A DNA stretch of 37,836 nt from Gammaproteobacteria bacterium (GCA_022825085.1 JAJDYQ010000058.1:1-37836), one strand, 5' to 3'; counted from the first letter of the stretch, positions 9,152 to 17,972 are shown. Made by a program: numbers and translations. The notes: generated by a model not told the origin, from the letters alone.

Positions 9152-10486
9152 ATGAATGACTTAATCGCAAAAGAAGAACCAAATCTCCCCGCGCTGCAAG
9201 ATACAGTATTGCCAGCTATCACTCAGTTGACCCAGGCGCTTGATATACCACGGGAGGCATTGGCTGACAATGAAGAGATTCAACATGCCTGGCAAAACCT
9301 CCCAAGAGAGCTAAAGGAAATTCCTGCGCAGTTAAGAAATGAGCCGGTTGCTCGTATGTGTGTAGCGGTAAGCACGGGATTGTTTGATGCGGCTATCAAT
9401 TATGTATGGAATGCGTCAATTCTTCATTTGCGCGAAAAAATAAGAATATTTGGCCTGCCAGTAGTCGCACAGACACTCCAAAAGGATTTCGAAGAAAAGC
9501 ACTTATCAGAGATGCAAGACAGCCAACTACTTGAGTTATGTTTAAAACTAAACATTGTTGATGAAGGTGGCTTTTTCTTTCTCGACCACTGTAGAAACAT
9601 GAGAAATAATTTCTCAGCAGCCCATCCCACATTGGGCAAGGTTAATGATAGACAATTCATTGCATTCTTAAATAGTTGTGTTCGTTATGCACTGGCTGAT
9701 GCCGACTCCTCACCAAGAGGCGTCAATATTAGTGATTTCATATCTGCCATCAAGGGTGATCGCTTCAATGCAGAACAGCTCAATATATGGCGTGATCGCT
9801 TGCTTCAGACACATAGCACCCAAAGACAAATGCTTATAACGATGGCACATGGCTTCTACTGCGACCCAAACGCCCCAGAGCCATCTCGTTTAAATTCACT
9901 TGACATATGCGAAGGATTAACAGAAGAGCTAACCGCCTCAATGCGTTCAGAATTGATTAACAATCATTCTGAATATGGAGCAAAAGGCCTGCAAGATAAA
10001 CGCACTGCTTCCTTGCAGTTTTTCGAAGAGCTGGGTTTAGTCAGCTTATTGGATGAATCGGAGCAACATACATTATTCTCTCGTGCCGTCCAAACATTAT
10101 GGAATGTCCACAATGGGATGAATAATTTTTATAACGAACCCGCCTTTGCGGAGCGATTACTGGAACTCTCTCAGCAAGGCGCAACTCCTGAGACTGTTAA
10201 GGAAGAATATGTACAAACAATTGCCTGCTGCAGAATCGGTAATGGTTATGGAGTTTCACGTGCAGCAGTAGGCTACTATGACAAGATGATCCAAAGCTTT
10301 TCGCCCAGAGAGATTTTTCTATTACTCCAATCGGCTGATGAGAACAGTAATAAACTGGGCCGTCGAATACACGATGGCGGATCATATCTTACAAATTTCA
10401 AAACCTTGCTTGGTCTAATAGACTCTGGCAGCGTTCCCACGGCAGTTCGTGAAAAATACACATCTTATCTGCCCCCAAACAGCTAG
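9152..10486 (+). CDS. Hypothetical protein with a HEPN-like R-x6-H motif
   Basis: This 444-residue, largely helical, soluble protein is not one I can name. Residues 145-159 read DHCRNMRNNFSAAHP. R151-N152 with H158 fits the R-x4-6-H active-site signature of HEPN RNases, preceded by helices such as LLELCLKLNIVDEG as is usual for that fold. The C-terminal 250 residues contain no motif I recognise and may be a sensor region. In HEPN systems the domain commonly degrades RNA to stop phage growth or acts as a toxin, so a defence role is a reasonable inference next to a restriction-modification module, but unproven. AAAGG lies about 8 nt upstream of the ATG. An imperfect stem-loop follows the stop. 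Confidence 0.7.
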   Translation: MNDLIAKEEPNLPALQDTVLPAITQLTQALDIPREALADNEEIQHAWQNLPRELKEIPAQLRNEPVARMCVAVSTGLFDAAINYVWNASILHLREKIRIFGLPVVAQTLQKDFEEKHLSEMQDSQLLELCLKLNIVDEGGFFFLDHCRNMRNNFSAAHPTLGKVNDRQFIAFLNSCVRYALADADSSPRGVNISDFISAIKGDRFNAEQLNIWRDRLLQTHSTQRQMLITMAHGFYCDPNAPEPSRLNSLDICEGLTEELTASMRSELINNHSEYGAKGLQDKRTASLQFFEELGLVSLLDESEQHTLFSRAVQTLWNVHNGMNNFYNEPAFAERLLELSQQGATPETVKEEYVQTIACCRIGNGYGVSRAAVGYYDKMIQSFSPREIFLLLQSADENSNKLGRRIHDGGSYLTNFKTLLGLIDSGSVPTAVREKYTSYLPPNS

Positions 10487-10561
10487 CAGGGCATGCGTTC
10501 GGATACAAACCATGCTGTGCTTGGTTTATGCGCACAGTTTGGTTGTTAGCACAAAACAGAA

Positions 10562-11191
10562 ATGACAATCATTGATTTTACTTCACCAGAGTTTTCACTG
10601 TTTTTTATAGCGGCCCTGGTTTTAGCTTTTACGCCTGGTGCCAGCATTACCTATGTTGTTGCCAGAACAGCGGCGGAAGGAAAAGAGGCCGGCATAAACT
10701 CGGCTTTTGGAACAGCTACTGGTGGTCTGGTGCATGTGGTCGCAGCAGCTCTCGGTCTATCTGTAATTATCTCTGAGTCGGCATTTCTTTTTAGTGTCAT
10801 CCGCTATGCCGGTGCCTGTTATCTCATCTACCTTGGCATACGTCTTTTTCTGGCTCATAAATCATTGAGAGTTTCAGAAAATCTGCAACCTGCCGGAAAA
10901 TTAAAATTATTCTGGCAGGGGTTTACGGTTGAAGCACTCAATGTAAAAACAGCGCTGTTTTTTCTGGCTTTTATTCCCCAATTCGTCAATGTCGAAAACT
11001 CAGTCGTTCAACAGTTTATCATCTATGGTGTCATTTGTGTGGTGCTCAATGGGACTGCCGATTTAATGGCTGCCCTTGGTGCTCGTGTTTTATTAAACAA
11101 GCTAAACTCAGCAAGGTTTGTCAGCTTTACATCAGGTTCCGTACTGATTGGTCTCGGACTGTTTGTGGCAGTCAATGATGTGAAGCGCTAA
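10562..11191 (+). CDS. LysE/RhtB-family amino acid exporter
   Basis: The 209-residue inner-membrane protein has six predicted hydrophobic segments and the family N-terminus: a first helix, LFFIAALVLAFTPGAS, carrying the conserved TPGAS/PGP-like turn, then the polar loop GKEAGINSAFGTATGGLVHV. Members export amino acids or related metabolites such as homoserine, threonine or lysine; the substrate here cannot be read from sequence. The region VEALNVKTALFFLAFIPQF (about residue 120) is the second family signature. The ribosome binding site is weak. Upstream is the accessory island, downstream a small open frame and a peroxiredoxin, with no obvious operon. Confidence 0.88.
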   Translation: MTIIDFTSPEFSLFFIAALVLAFTPGASITYVVARTAAEGKEAGINSAFGTATGGLVHVVAAALGLSVIISESAFLFSVIRYAGACYLIYLGIRLFLAHKSLRVSENLQPAGKLKLFWQGFTVEALNVKTALFFLAFIPQFVNVENSVVQQFIIYGVICVVLNGTADLMAALGARVLLNKLNSARFVSFTSGSVLIGLGLFVAVNDVKR

Positions 11192-11239
11192 CAAACGCAT
11201 TCGCAGGATTCACGTCCTTCAATCGCCCCCTGTGGAGAA

Positions 11240-11371
11240 ATGGCTGAATATGAGGACATCCTTGTTGAGGAGGCATCAAAGATACAGGGAGAAGCACCAG
11301 AGCATGTCAAGGAGTTAAAAGCAGCTAACAAGGTGCTGCCATCAGATATAAACTCCATTGCTCTTCACTGA
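11240..11371 (+). CDS. Possible 43-aa small protein or gene remnant
   Basis: The frame encodes an acidic, helical-looking peptide (EYEDILVEEASKIQGEAPEHV, then KELKAANKVLPSD). GGAG lies unusually close to the ATG. In the same frame the codons upstream run back to the lysE stop without another stop, so it could also be the tail of a lost gene. I recognise no family. The rest of the 11192-11447 gap contains nothing clear. Confidence 0.25.
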   Translation: MAEYEDILVEEASKIQGEAPEHVKELKAANKVLPSDINSIALH

Positions 11372-11447
11372 CTACAGTGATTCTGGCCATCAGGATTAAA
11401 GTAATACCATTAATTCTTTATTTTGAGCTGCACACTGGAAATATATT

Positions 11448-12005
11448 ATGAATGAACAAATTCTTCCGGATAATTTACCCATACCAGAGGACGATGGTGC
11501 CTGTGATCATCTTGAGGGAATGCGCCTTCCCTCGCTTTCGCTTGAGACAACCGAAGGTCCTATTGTTTTAGCAAAACTGTCAGGGACAACCGTAGTTTAT
11601 ATCTACCCCAGATCCTCAGCCGACAGCGTTGACCCGGAGGGTTGGGATGCCATTCCGGGAGCACGCGGCTGTTCCCCTCAGGGCTGTGCTTTCCGCGATC
11701 ATCAGTCCGAACTTTTAGCCCTTGGTGCCAGTGTATTTGGCCTTGCCACCCAGGATATATCGTATCTGGGAAGCGAAGTAGCAAGGCTACATCTATCATT
11801 TCCACTGATTAGTGACAGCGATCTCCAGATCAAAGAGGCATTAAATCTTCCATTATTGGAAGTACAGATAAATGGAGTGGGTTTCTATAAACGTGCAACG
11901 CTAATCATTCGAGAAGGTCACATTGTTAAGGTTTTTTACCCTGTATTTCCGCCTGATAAAAATGCTGAAAACGTCATTGCCTGGTTAGAGGAAAATCCGC
12001 TCTGA
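11448..12005 (+). CDS. Peroxiredoxin, PrxQ/BCP-like
   Basis: The 185-residue cytoplasmic protein has a thioredoxin fold and the PrxQ/BCP active-site layout: PGARGCSPQGCAFRDH, with probable peroxidatic Cys75 and resolving Cys80 five residues later, followed by the conserved FRD. Such enzymes reduce hydrogen peroxide and organic hydroperoxides using thioredoxin. The later strand VFGLATQDISYLGSEVARL and the SFPLISDSD segment match the family. It is longer at the N-terminus than typical BCP (about 150 residues), with an acidic leader of about 25 residues. GGAAA upstream supports ATG 11448. It is convergent with htpG; the 223-bp gap between them has no strong terminator or gene. Confidence 0.85.
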   Translation: MNEQILPDNLPIPEDDGACDHLEGMRLPSLSLETTEGPIVLAKLSGTTVVYIYPRSSADSVDPEGWDAIPGARGCSPQGCAFRDHQSELLALGASVFGLATQDISYLGSEVARLHLSFPLISDSDLQIKEALNLPLLEVQINGVGFYKRATLIIREGHIVKVFYPVFPPDKNAENVIAWLEENPL

Positions 12006-12228
12006 GCTTCTTGGGAGGTGCTCCGGCAAACTGTCTGGCAGCAGGTCATCAGGCCTCCAAACGCAATCAGCTTATCTCTATTACCGGGAGAAATGTAAAA
12101 GATGAAATACGATGTAAGAGCGTCGGTTGAAGAAGGTATATCATGCAGTTTATAGCGGATACATGCTCAACATTGATGCCTTTTCATGGTCACAGCCCGA
12201 TACCTATACCCCCTGATAGGCCCATAGG

Positions 12229-14142
12229 CTATTCAACGATAATACGACCGGATTCTCCGGCATTGCTGAGTTCTGAAAGCATTTTATTGAGGCGCTCAAC
12301 AAAGGCATAGGGGTCACCAAGCTCACCGCCCTCTGCCAATACCGCCTGTTCAAACAACAGGCGTACCCAGTCGGCAAAACGATCATCATCTTTTTCGTTA
12401 TTTAACCTTTTCACCAGAGCATGATCGACATTGATCTCAAGAGTCGGCTTACCCGAAGGCATATCATGGCCGGCTGTCTTCAGTATCTTCTGCATGTGCA
12501 TGCTCATATCATAGGCACCCTGAACAATGCAGGAAGGTGCATCGGTTAAACGGCTGGAAACCTTGACTTCATTAACATCATCACCGAGCACTTCTTTCAT
12601 ACGTTCCACCAACCCTTTATGCTGCTCCTCAACTTTCTCCTGGGCCTGCTTTTCTTCTTTACCGGCAAGGTCGCCCAGATCAAGTTCTGTACTGGTGGCA
12701 GACTGGAAGTGCTTACCATCGAACTCGCTGATATGCGACATCATCCATTCGTCAACACGTTCATACATCAGCAGCACCTCAATGCCCTTCTCACGAAATA
12801 TACCCAGTGCCGGATTATTTTTCGCAGCATTGAAGTTTTCCGCTGCAATATAATAAATTTTATCTTGTTTTTCCTGCATACGCTCGACGTATTCATCAAG
12901 CGTGACTGTCGGTACCGCGTTATCCTCATGGGTGGAACTGAATCGCAACAGCCTCAGAATTTGATCGCGATTCTTGAAATCTTCAACAGGCCCTTCTTTC
13001 AGGACATGGCCAAAATTTTTCCAGAACTCGGCATATTCCTGGGGGTTTTTCTTGGCCATCCTTTCCAGCATACCAAGAATCTTTTTAACCGAGGCAGCAC
13101 GAATTGTGTCAATGAGCTTGTTGCCCTGCAAAATTTCACGCGATACATTTAATGGCAGATCATCGGAATCAACGAGACCTCTGACAAAACGCAGCCATGT
13201 CGGCATCAAATGTTCAGCATCATCCATGATAAATACACGCTTGACATAGAGCTTGATGCCATGGCGTTTATCCCGCTCCATCAGGTCAAAGGGAGCTCGT
13301 TTCGGAATATAAAACAGGCTGATATAGGATTGTTTGCCCTCAACATGGTTATGAATCCAATCCTGAGGATCTTCAAAATCATGTGCGATATGCTTGTAAA
13401 ACTCCTTGTATTCTTCCTTGCTGATGTCTTTTTTCTGCAAGGTCCAGAGTGCTGAGACTTTGTTGACGGTTTGCCATTCGCCCTTGTTATCACCCTCGCT
13501 GGCCTTCATTTCAATTGGAAAGCCGATATGGTCCGAGTAGGTTTTTACGATGTTACGAATGCGAAACTCTTCCAAAAATTCCTTGGCGGCCTCTTTGTTC
13601 AAATGTAACGTGATTTCCGTGCCGCGTGTGTCTTTGGTGGTTTCTTCCAATGTGTAACTGCCCTGCCCATCTGATTCCCAGATGACAGCCTGATCAGCCG
13701 ATTCGCCTGCGGCACGACTGGTAACTGTCACCTTATCTGCCACGATAAATGAAGAATAAAAACCCACACCAAACTGGCCGATCATCTGTGAGTCTTTGGC
13801 CTGATCTCCAGTGAGGCTATGAAAAAATTCTTTTGTACCCGATTTGGCAATAGTCCCCAGATGTTCAACAATCTGCTCAGCGTTCATGCCAATACCGTTA
13901 TCTGTAATCGTCAGTTTCTTTTTATTAAAATCAATACGAATTTTCAGATCAGGGTCGTCACCCAGCAAAGAATCATCGGAAAGTGCCTGAAAGCGCAGCT
14001 TGTCGCAGGCATCCGAAGCGTTTGATATCAGTTCCCGCAGAAAGATTTCCTGATTCGAATAAAGTGAGTGGACCATCAGCTTGAGCAGCTGGGTCACCTC
14101 AGCCTGAAATTCATGGGTCTTTTTTTCAGCAGTGGCGCTCAT
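12229..14142 (-). CDS. htpG: HSP90-family molecular chaperone
   Basis: HtpG is the bacterial Hsp90, an ATP-dependent dimeric chaperone in the cytoplasm that remodels client proteins with DnaK. The 637-residue product has the full family length. N-terminal ATPase motifs include FLRELISNASDACDKLRF (residues 35-52), ITDNGIGM, GQFGVGFYSSF and GTEITLHL. The middle domain carries GLVDSDDLPLNVSREILQ and the C-terminal dimerisation domain ends the protein. AAGGA precedes the ATG by a normal distance. The upstream sequence contains a near-consensus sigma-32 promoter (14183-14211), consistent with heat-shock control. Identification is secure. Confidence 0.98.
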   Translation of the reverse strand: MSATAEKKTHEFQAEVTQLLKLMVHSLYSNQEIFLRELISNASDACDKLRFQALSDDSLLGDDPDLKIRIDFNKKKLTITDNGIGMNAEQIVEHLGTIAKSGTKEFFHSLTGDQAKDSQMIGQFGVGFYSSFIVADKVTVTSRAAGESADQAVIWESDGQGSYTLEETTKDTRGTEITLHLNKEAAKEFLEEFRIRNIVKTYSDHIGFPIEMKASEGDNKGEWQTVNKVSALWTLQKKDISKEEYKEFYKHIAHDFEDPQDWIHNHVEGKQSYISLFYIPKRAPFDLMERDKRHGIKLYVKRVFIMDDAEHLMPTWLRFVRGLVDSDDLPLNVSREILQGNKLIDTIRAASVKKILGMLERMAKKNPQEYAEFWKNFGHVLKEGPVEDFKNRDQILRLLRFSSTHEDNAVPTVTLDEYVERMQEKQDKIYYIAAENFNAAKNNPALGIFREKGIEVLLMYERVDEWMMSHISEFDGKHFQSATSTELDLGDLAGKEEKQAQEKVEEQHKGLVERMKEVLGDDVNEVKVSSRLTDAPSCIVQGAYDMSMHMQKILKTAGHDMPSGKPTLEINVDHALVKRLNNEKDDDRFADWVRLLFEQAVLAEGGELGDPYAFVERLNKMLSELSNAGESGRIIVE

Positions 14143-14182
14143 CTATCATCCTTCAGTCCGTTCGTGAAAAAATATGGGCGCA

Positions 14183-14211
14183 TATATGGGAATATACTTG
14201 GGCTTTTCAAG
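14183..14211 (-). promoter_or_regulatory. Sigma-32-type heat-shock promoter of htpG
   Basis: On the minus strand CTTGAAA (14205-14211) matches the sigma-32 -35 consensus exactly. TCCCATATA (14183-14191) matches the CCCCATNTA -10 consensus in all but the first base, with a 13-nt spacer. It sits about 40 bp upstream of the htpG ATG and overlaps the last codons of ogt, so htpG can be induced independently of ogt. Confidence 0.75.
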
Positions 14212-14680
14212 AGATGCGGGCATTTTCATGCGTGAGCAACCAGCGTTTTCGGCGCAGTGCTTCGCCTTGCGTATGTCCGGCGTACCCACCGAGACCTGAG
14301 GTGGATACAACACGATGGCAGGGGATAATGAGGATAAGCGGATTCCAACGGCAGGCATTACCTACCGCTCTGGCACCCGTATTCAAATGAGCTGCCAACT
14401 CCCCATAACGCTGAGTCTCACCTGCCTTGATTTCACGTAATGCGTCCCAGACAGCGCACTGAAAAGCAGTACCCTGTACATTTAACGGCAAGTCAAAACG
14501 AAAGGCAGGGTCTTTAAAATAAGCCCTTAGCTGACGAATAACTTCCCGTGACAGGGCATCCCGTGGTTTCCTTGGCGATACATCCTTGCAGAGAAAGTCC
14601 ACACCGGTCAATTTTCCCTGTTTAACGACAATTCCGATGGTCGTAACAGGCGAACCAAAAATGGCCGAGTATTCAGTCAT
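14207..14680 (-). CDS. ogt: Methylated-DNA-[protein]-cysteine S-methyltransferase
   Basis: It removes methyl groups from O6-methylguanine (and O4-methylthymine) in DNA by irreversible transfer to its own cysteine. The 157-residue protein has the active-site motif IIPCHRVV with acceptor Cys121, the helix-turn-helix region RYGELAAHLN (91-100), and the asparagine-hinge segment AVGNACRWNP before the active site. The N-terminal domain is short. It lies 36 bp downstream of rplS on the same strand with no terminator between, so it may be read through from the rpsP operon. Its 3' end overlaps the htpG heat-shock promoter. Distinguishing ogt from ada-C-like genes is by size and lack of an Ada domain. 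Confidence 0.93.
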   Translation of the reverse strand: MTEYSAIFGSPVTTIGIVVKQGKLTGVDFLCKDVSPRKPRDALSREVIRQLRAYFKDPAFRFDLPLNVQGTAFQCAVWDALREIKAGETQRYGELAAHLNTGARAVGNACRWNPLILIIPCHRVVSTSGLGGYAGHTQGEALRRKRWLLTHENARIS

Positions 14681-14716
14681 ATGCGGACCAATAGTGACCG
14701 GTGCTCGCTGCCGCCA

Positions 14717-15079
14717 TCACTTGTTGGTCGCTTTCTTCAGCTTTTCCTTAATCCGCGCCGCCTTGCCTGTACGCTGACGCAGATAATAGAGCTTGGCCCG
14801 GCGCACATCGCCGCGACGCTTGACCCTGATCGCTGCGATCGCGGGGCTATGTGCCTGAAACACACGTTCTACACCTTCGCCATGAGAAATCTTGCGAACT
14901 GTAAATGATGTATTCAGGCCGCGGTTTCTTTTGGCGATAACCACCCCCTCATAAGCCTGAAGACGTTCGCGATCACCTTCCTTTACACGCACATCAACGA
15001 CTACTGTATCACCCGGACCAAAAGCGGGGATGTCAGACTTCATTTGCTCGGCTTCGAGCTGTTGGATAATGTTACTCAT
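14717..15079 (-). CDS. rplS: 50S ribosomal protein L19
   Basis: L19 sits at the 30S-50S interface of the ribosome. The 120-residue product has the normal length with a slightly extended C-terminus. Typical features are [19 protein letters not shown] (about residues 23-41), [29 protein letters not shown] and [16 protein letters not shown], with a lysine-rich tail. It is the last gene of rpsP-rimM-trmD-rplS, 32 bp after trmD. No strong Shine-Dalgarno is visible. Confidence 0.98.
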   Translation of the reverse strand: MSNIIQQLEAEQMKSDIPAFGPGDTVVVDVRVKEGDRERLQAYEGVVIAKRNRGLNTSFTVRKISHGEGVERVFQAHSPAIAAIRVKRRGDVRRAKLYYLRQRTGKAARIKEKLKKATNK

Positions 15080-15111
15080 TGTTGCATACCGTTGTATCCA
15101 TTAAAGCATGT

Positions 15112-15846
15112 TTAATTTTGCTCATGAATAAACTCATTCAAGAGCAATCGTTCTTCGCCTGTTAAGCGCCCGTTTTCCAACAGGTCCGGCCGGCGCAGCC
15201 AGGTTCTTCCCAGCGACTGTTTAAGGCGCCAGCGTTCGATATATTGATGATGACCACTCATCAGCACTTCGGGTGTCGCCATATCCCTCCAAACCTCTGG
15301 TCGGGTATAGTGAGGACAGTCCAGTAATCCACTCATAAAGGAGTCTCTCTGCGCGGACTGACCGTCACCCAACACCCCCGGAATCAACCGGCTTATGCCA
15401 TCAATTACAGCCATGGCGGCAATTTCGCCACCGCTCAGCACAAAATCACCCAGCGACCACTCCTCATCGGCCTGACTTTCCAGAAAACGTTCATCAATAC
15501 CTTCATATCTGCCGCACAGCAAAATCAGATCATCTTTCTGCTCACCGAGCAATGACTGAGTGATTGGCTTTCCCTGCGGCGACAGATAAATTAACCGCAA
15601 ATTGCCTCTGTTCAGCCTGATCCGATTCAGCGTCCTGATCAACGGCTCCGCCATCATCACCATGCCGGGGCCGCCACCAAAAGGCCGATCATCGACAGTG
15701 CGATGAGCATTGACTGCATCATCGCGCGGTGTCCAGCAATCAACGCTTACCAAACCCTTTTTTATTGCCCTGCCGATAATGCCATAGGAGCAGGCATCCC
15801 GAATCATTTCCGGAAACAGTGTAATGACATTAAAGCATCGAACCAC
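15112..15846 (-). CDS. trmD: tRNA (guanine37-N1)-methyltransferase
   Basis: TrmD methylates N1 of G37 next to the anticodon in tRNAs reading CNN and some other codons, preventing +1 frameshifting. The 244-residue protein has the SPOUT trefoil-knot signature: LIYLSPQGKPITQ (about 83-95), LLCGRYEGIDERFL (about 109-122) and EWSLGDFVLSGGEIAAM (about 129-145). The N-terminal FNVITLFPEM matches the family. The start is GTG at 15846; no in-frame ATG lies nearby. rimM ends 15 bp upstream and rplS follows 32 bp downstream. Confidence 0.98.
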   Translation of the reverse strand: MVRCFNVITLFPEMIRDACSYGIIGRAIKKGLVSVDCWTPRDDAVNAHRTVDDRPFGGGPGMVMMAEPLIRTLNRIRLNRGNLRLIYLSPQGKPITQSLLGEQKDDLILLCGRYEGIDERFLESQADEEWSLGDFVLSGGEIAAMAVIDGISRLIPGVLGDGQSAQRDSFMSGLLDCPHYTRPEVWRDMATPEVLMSGHHQYIERWRLKQSLGRTWLRRPDLLENGRLTGEERLLLNEFIHEQN

Positions 15847-15861
15847 TGTTTATAACCAACT

Positions 15862-16380
15862 CTAAAAATCAGGATCCCAATCAACAGTAATCATACCGTC
15901 ATCCAGATTCACATGCCGCACTACCTGCTTCTGAACATACGGGATTAGCCTTTGTCGGTCACCCTCAACCACAAGCACATCATTAGACCCTGTTTCAAAC
16001 AGATGATCAACCACACCAAGCCGAATCCCGGCACAGGTGCATACAGTCAGGCCAATCAGGTCCGACCAGTAAAATTCATTTTCAGCGGTTTCAGGCAGTT
16101 GTTCTCTCAATATCGTCACCTGCCAGCCAATCAGGTCAAGCGCCTGCTCCCGGGTTTCACAATCTTCCAGACTGATAACAAGCCCTTTACCGCGCCTTTG
16201 TCGTCCTCTGGCCGGCTTTCTAATCTGCCAGCGATTACCTGACCCTAGCCACCAGGGCGTGTAGTTAAATATGTTTTCAGGAGGTCTCGTATAGGAAAAG
16301 ACCTTAAGCTGTCCACGAACCCCAAATACCCCGCTTATCCTGCCGACTACTATCCGGCCCGCAGAATCAGGTTCTGCCAT
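15862..16380 (-). CDS. rimM: 16S rRNA processing/30S maturation factor RimM
   Basis: RimM binds S19 and assists late maturation of the 30S subunit head. The 172-residue product shows the N-terminal barrel (VVGRISGVFGVRGQLKVFS, residues 11-29) and a C-terminal PRC-barrel with FYWSDLIGLTV and the conserved NDVLVVEGDRQRLIPY. It ends in the typical acidic MITVDWDPDF. The ATG lies 7 bp after the rpsP stop, so the two are co-transcribed. Confidence 0.97.
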   Translation of the reverse strand: MAEPDSAGRIVVGRISGVFGVRGQLKVFSYTRPPENIFNYTPWWLGSGNRWQIRKPARGRQRRGKGLVISLEDCETREQALDLIGWQVTILREQLPETAENEFYWSDLIGLTVCTCAGIRLGVVDHLFETGSNDVLVVEGDRQRLIPYVQKQVVRHVNLDDGMITVDWDPDF

Positions 16381-16387
16381 GGAAATG

Positions 16388-16642
16388 TCAGGCTGCAGGC
16401 ATTTTAGCCTGCTCCTTCACCAGAGATGCCACACGGTCAGACAATTTTGCGCCACGGGATTTCCAATGGTCAATACGGTCCATCTTCAGCTCCAGACGCT
16501 TATCCTGCCCGTTGGCAATCGGATTGAAAAAACCCAGACGCTCAATATAACGACCATCGCGCTTGTTGCGGTTATCCGTTACCACCACATGATAAAAAGG
16601 ACGCCTCTTGGCCCCACCGCGGGCCAGTCGTATCACTACCAT
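16388..16642 (-). CDS. rpsP: 30S ribosomal protein S16
   Basis: S16 is an early-binding protein of the 30S body. The 84-residue product begins [20 protein letters not shown], the family signature, and continues with [13 protein letters not shown]. It is the first gene of the rpsP-rimM-trmD-rplS operon. The ffh gene often found just upstream in other gammaproteobacteria is not adjacent here; a glycosyltransferase gene is. Confidence 0.98.
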   Translation of the reverse strand: MVVIRLARGGAKRRPFYHVVVTDNRNKRDGRYIERLGFFNPIANGQDKRLELKMDRIDHWKSRGAKLSDRVASLVKEQAKMPAA

Positions 16643-16708
16643 TTCACGCTCTTCTAAAATTAGTATTCAAGGAAGCCCCAGACGATCTCGGCCCAGAGCA
16701 GGAGGCAC

Positions 16709-16737
16709 ACTATACGGATTTAATCGGAAAAATAAAG
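16709..16737 (-). promoter_or_regulatory. Candidate promoter for the rpsP operon
   Basis: Minus-strand TATAGT (16709-16714) resembles a -10 box, 67 bp upstream of the rpsP ATG. The -35 partner (T-rich, about 16732-16737) is weak. The rest of the 16643-16856 gap shows no gene and no clear terminator for the upstream glycosyltransferase. Confidence 0.35.
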
Positions 16738-16856
16738 CCCGAAATTATGCGATTCAAGACGGTGACAGACTTTCTCACAGTCAATCTGATCTGTACTTGC
16801 AATCTCATTGCAGTGCTTCCCAGTACTCAAGCCAAATCACGTGAGAAGCCTGTTTC

Positions 16857-17972
16857 TCAATTCGCAAGCAGCGCGGCATAAACTGCATTATATCCGGCTA
16901 TCATTTTTCCGGCTGTAAATAATGCCTCGAACCGTTTGCGTGCCTGCTTTCCGAAGACCTCGGCCAGATCAGGTTCAGCGACGAGCCTGTTCATACAACT
17001 GGCAAGTGCGGCCGGGTCATCCGGTGGGCACACCAGCCCTGTTTCATTATCAATATTGACAAAACTGGTACCCGTACCAATTTCACAGGATATGAGAGGC
17101 AAACCAAACATGGCTCCCTCAATCAAAGTGACACCAAAAGCCTCAGAACGCAAATGAGAGGGGAAGACAACAGCGAATGCCTTATCGTAATATCGAAGTT
17201 TTTCCTCATGCGACAATCGCCCTAGAAAGCTGATATTTCGCAAACCAAGCTTTTCGGCCTGGCCCTTAACTTCACGCTCAAGGGGTCCACTACCGATCAT
17301 GACGATATGGGCCGAAACATCACATGCGGCTTTAACCAGAACATGCAGGCCCTTGTAATATCGAAATTCACCGACAAAGAGAAAATAAGGCTGCTCTAGT
17401 GGCACATCCCTTCTTCTAACTGTGCGCAAGGGTTTTAACCGATCCGGCGGATTTTGATCAGGCATACCGAGCGGCACGACATCCACTTTCTCCCTGAAGG
17501 TATCCAGCACCGGACTGGTTGCAAGATAGTTTGGTGAGGTCGCAACAAGACGACCCGCCCTCCTAAAAAACAGTCTCATCAGCGGCCAGTAAAGAAAACG
17601 CAGCCATTTCTGGTGAACGATATCGGAATGATAAGTCACCACAATCGGAGCATCACAACCCGATAGCAGCACACATAAATCCGCAAATGGATAGGGGAAA
17701 TGGACATGGACCACATCAGATCGGCGCGCCTTTCTAATCACTTCCATCAGAAATCCCGCAGAAAACGGATTTCGGCCGATAGAAAGCAACTGCTTTGCCA
17801 TGGTGACCGTGTATCCGTTGAAACTGATCTGATTGGCTAGTTGCTCGGTAGTAGCAATAACCTCAACATCGTGCCCCAAGGCGGCCTGCCCCTGTGCCAG
17901 ACTATCAATGACAGTTTCGATGCCACCACAATAATCAGGTGCCGCACGTTTGAAAATATGGAGAATCTTCAA
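16857..17972 (-). CDS. Glycosyltransferase family 4 (GT-B fold)
   Basis: The 371-residue protein transfers a sugar from an activated donor to an unknown acceptor, probably a surface glycan precursor on the cytoplasmic face of the inner membrane. The N-terminal domain has the acceptor loop YCGGIETVIDSLA (residues 14-26) and the DVVHVHFPYPF strand. The C-terminal donor domain has YFLFVGEFRYYKGLHVLV (about 195-212), the catalytic EAFGVTLIEGAMFGLPLI with the family E-x7-E motif, and GTGTSFV. The start appears to be TTG at 17972: MKILHIFKR is the expected N-terminus and no upstream ATG fits. It stands alone between rpsP and purK; no other polysaccharide genes are adjacent. Confidence 0.85.
   Translation of the reverse strand: MKILHIFKRAAPDYCGGIETVIDSLAQGQAALGHDVEVIATTEQLANQISFNGYTVTMAKQLLSIGRNPFSAGFLMEVIRKARRSDVVHVHFPYPFADLCVLLSGCDAPIVVTYHSDIVHQKWLRFLYWPLMRLFFRRAGRLVATSPNYLATSPVLDTFREKVDVVPLGMPDQNPPDRLKPLRTVRRRDVPLEQPYFLFVGEFRYYKGLHVLVKAACDVSAHIVMIGSGPLEREVKGQAEKLGLRNISFLGRLSHEEKLRYYDKAFAVVFPSHLRSEAFGVTLIEGAMFGLPLISCEIGTGTSFVNIDNETGLVCPPDDPAALASCMNRLVAEPDLAEVFGKQARKRFEALFTAGKMIAGYNAVYAALLAN

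Noticed and set aside
10482-10550. Possible integron attC site after the HEPN-like gene
   Set aside because: The sequence ends in GTTAGC and has an outer GCTAGCA/TGTTAGC and inner CTGTGC/GCACAG pairing, but the two arms have very unequal spacers and the end does not fit GTTRRRY. No second site or integrase is visible.
12203-12228. Terminator hairpin after htpG (CCTAT/ATAGG)
   Set aside because: Only a 5-bp stem with a long loop, overlapping the stop region and with no T-run.
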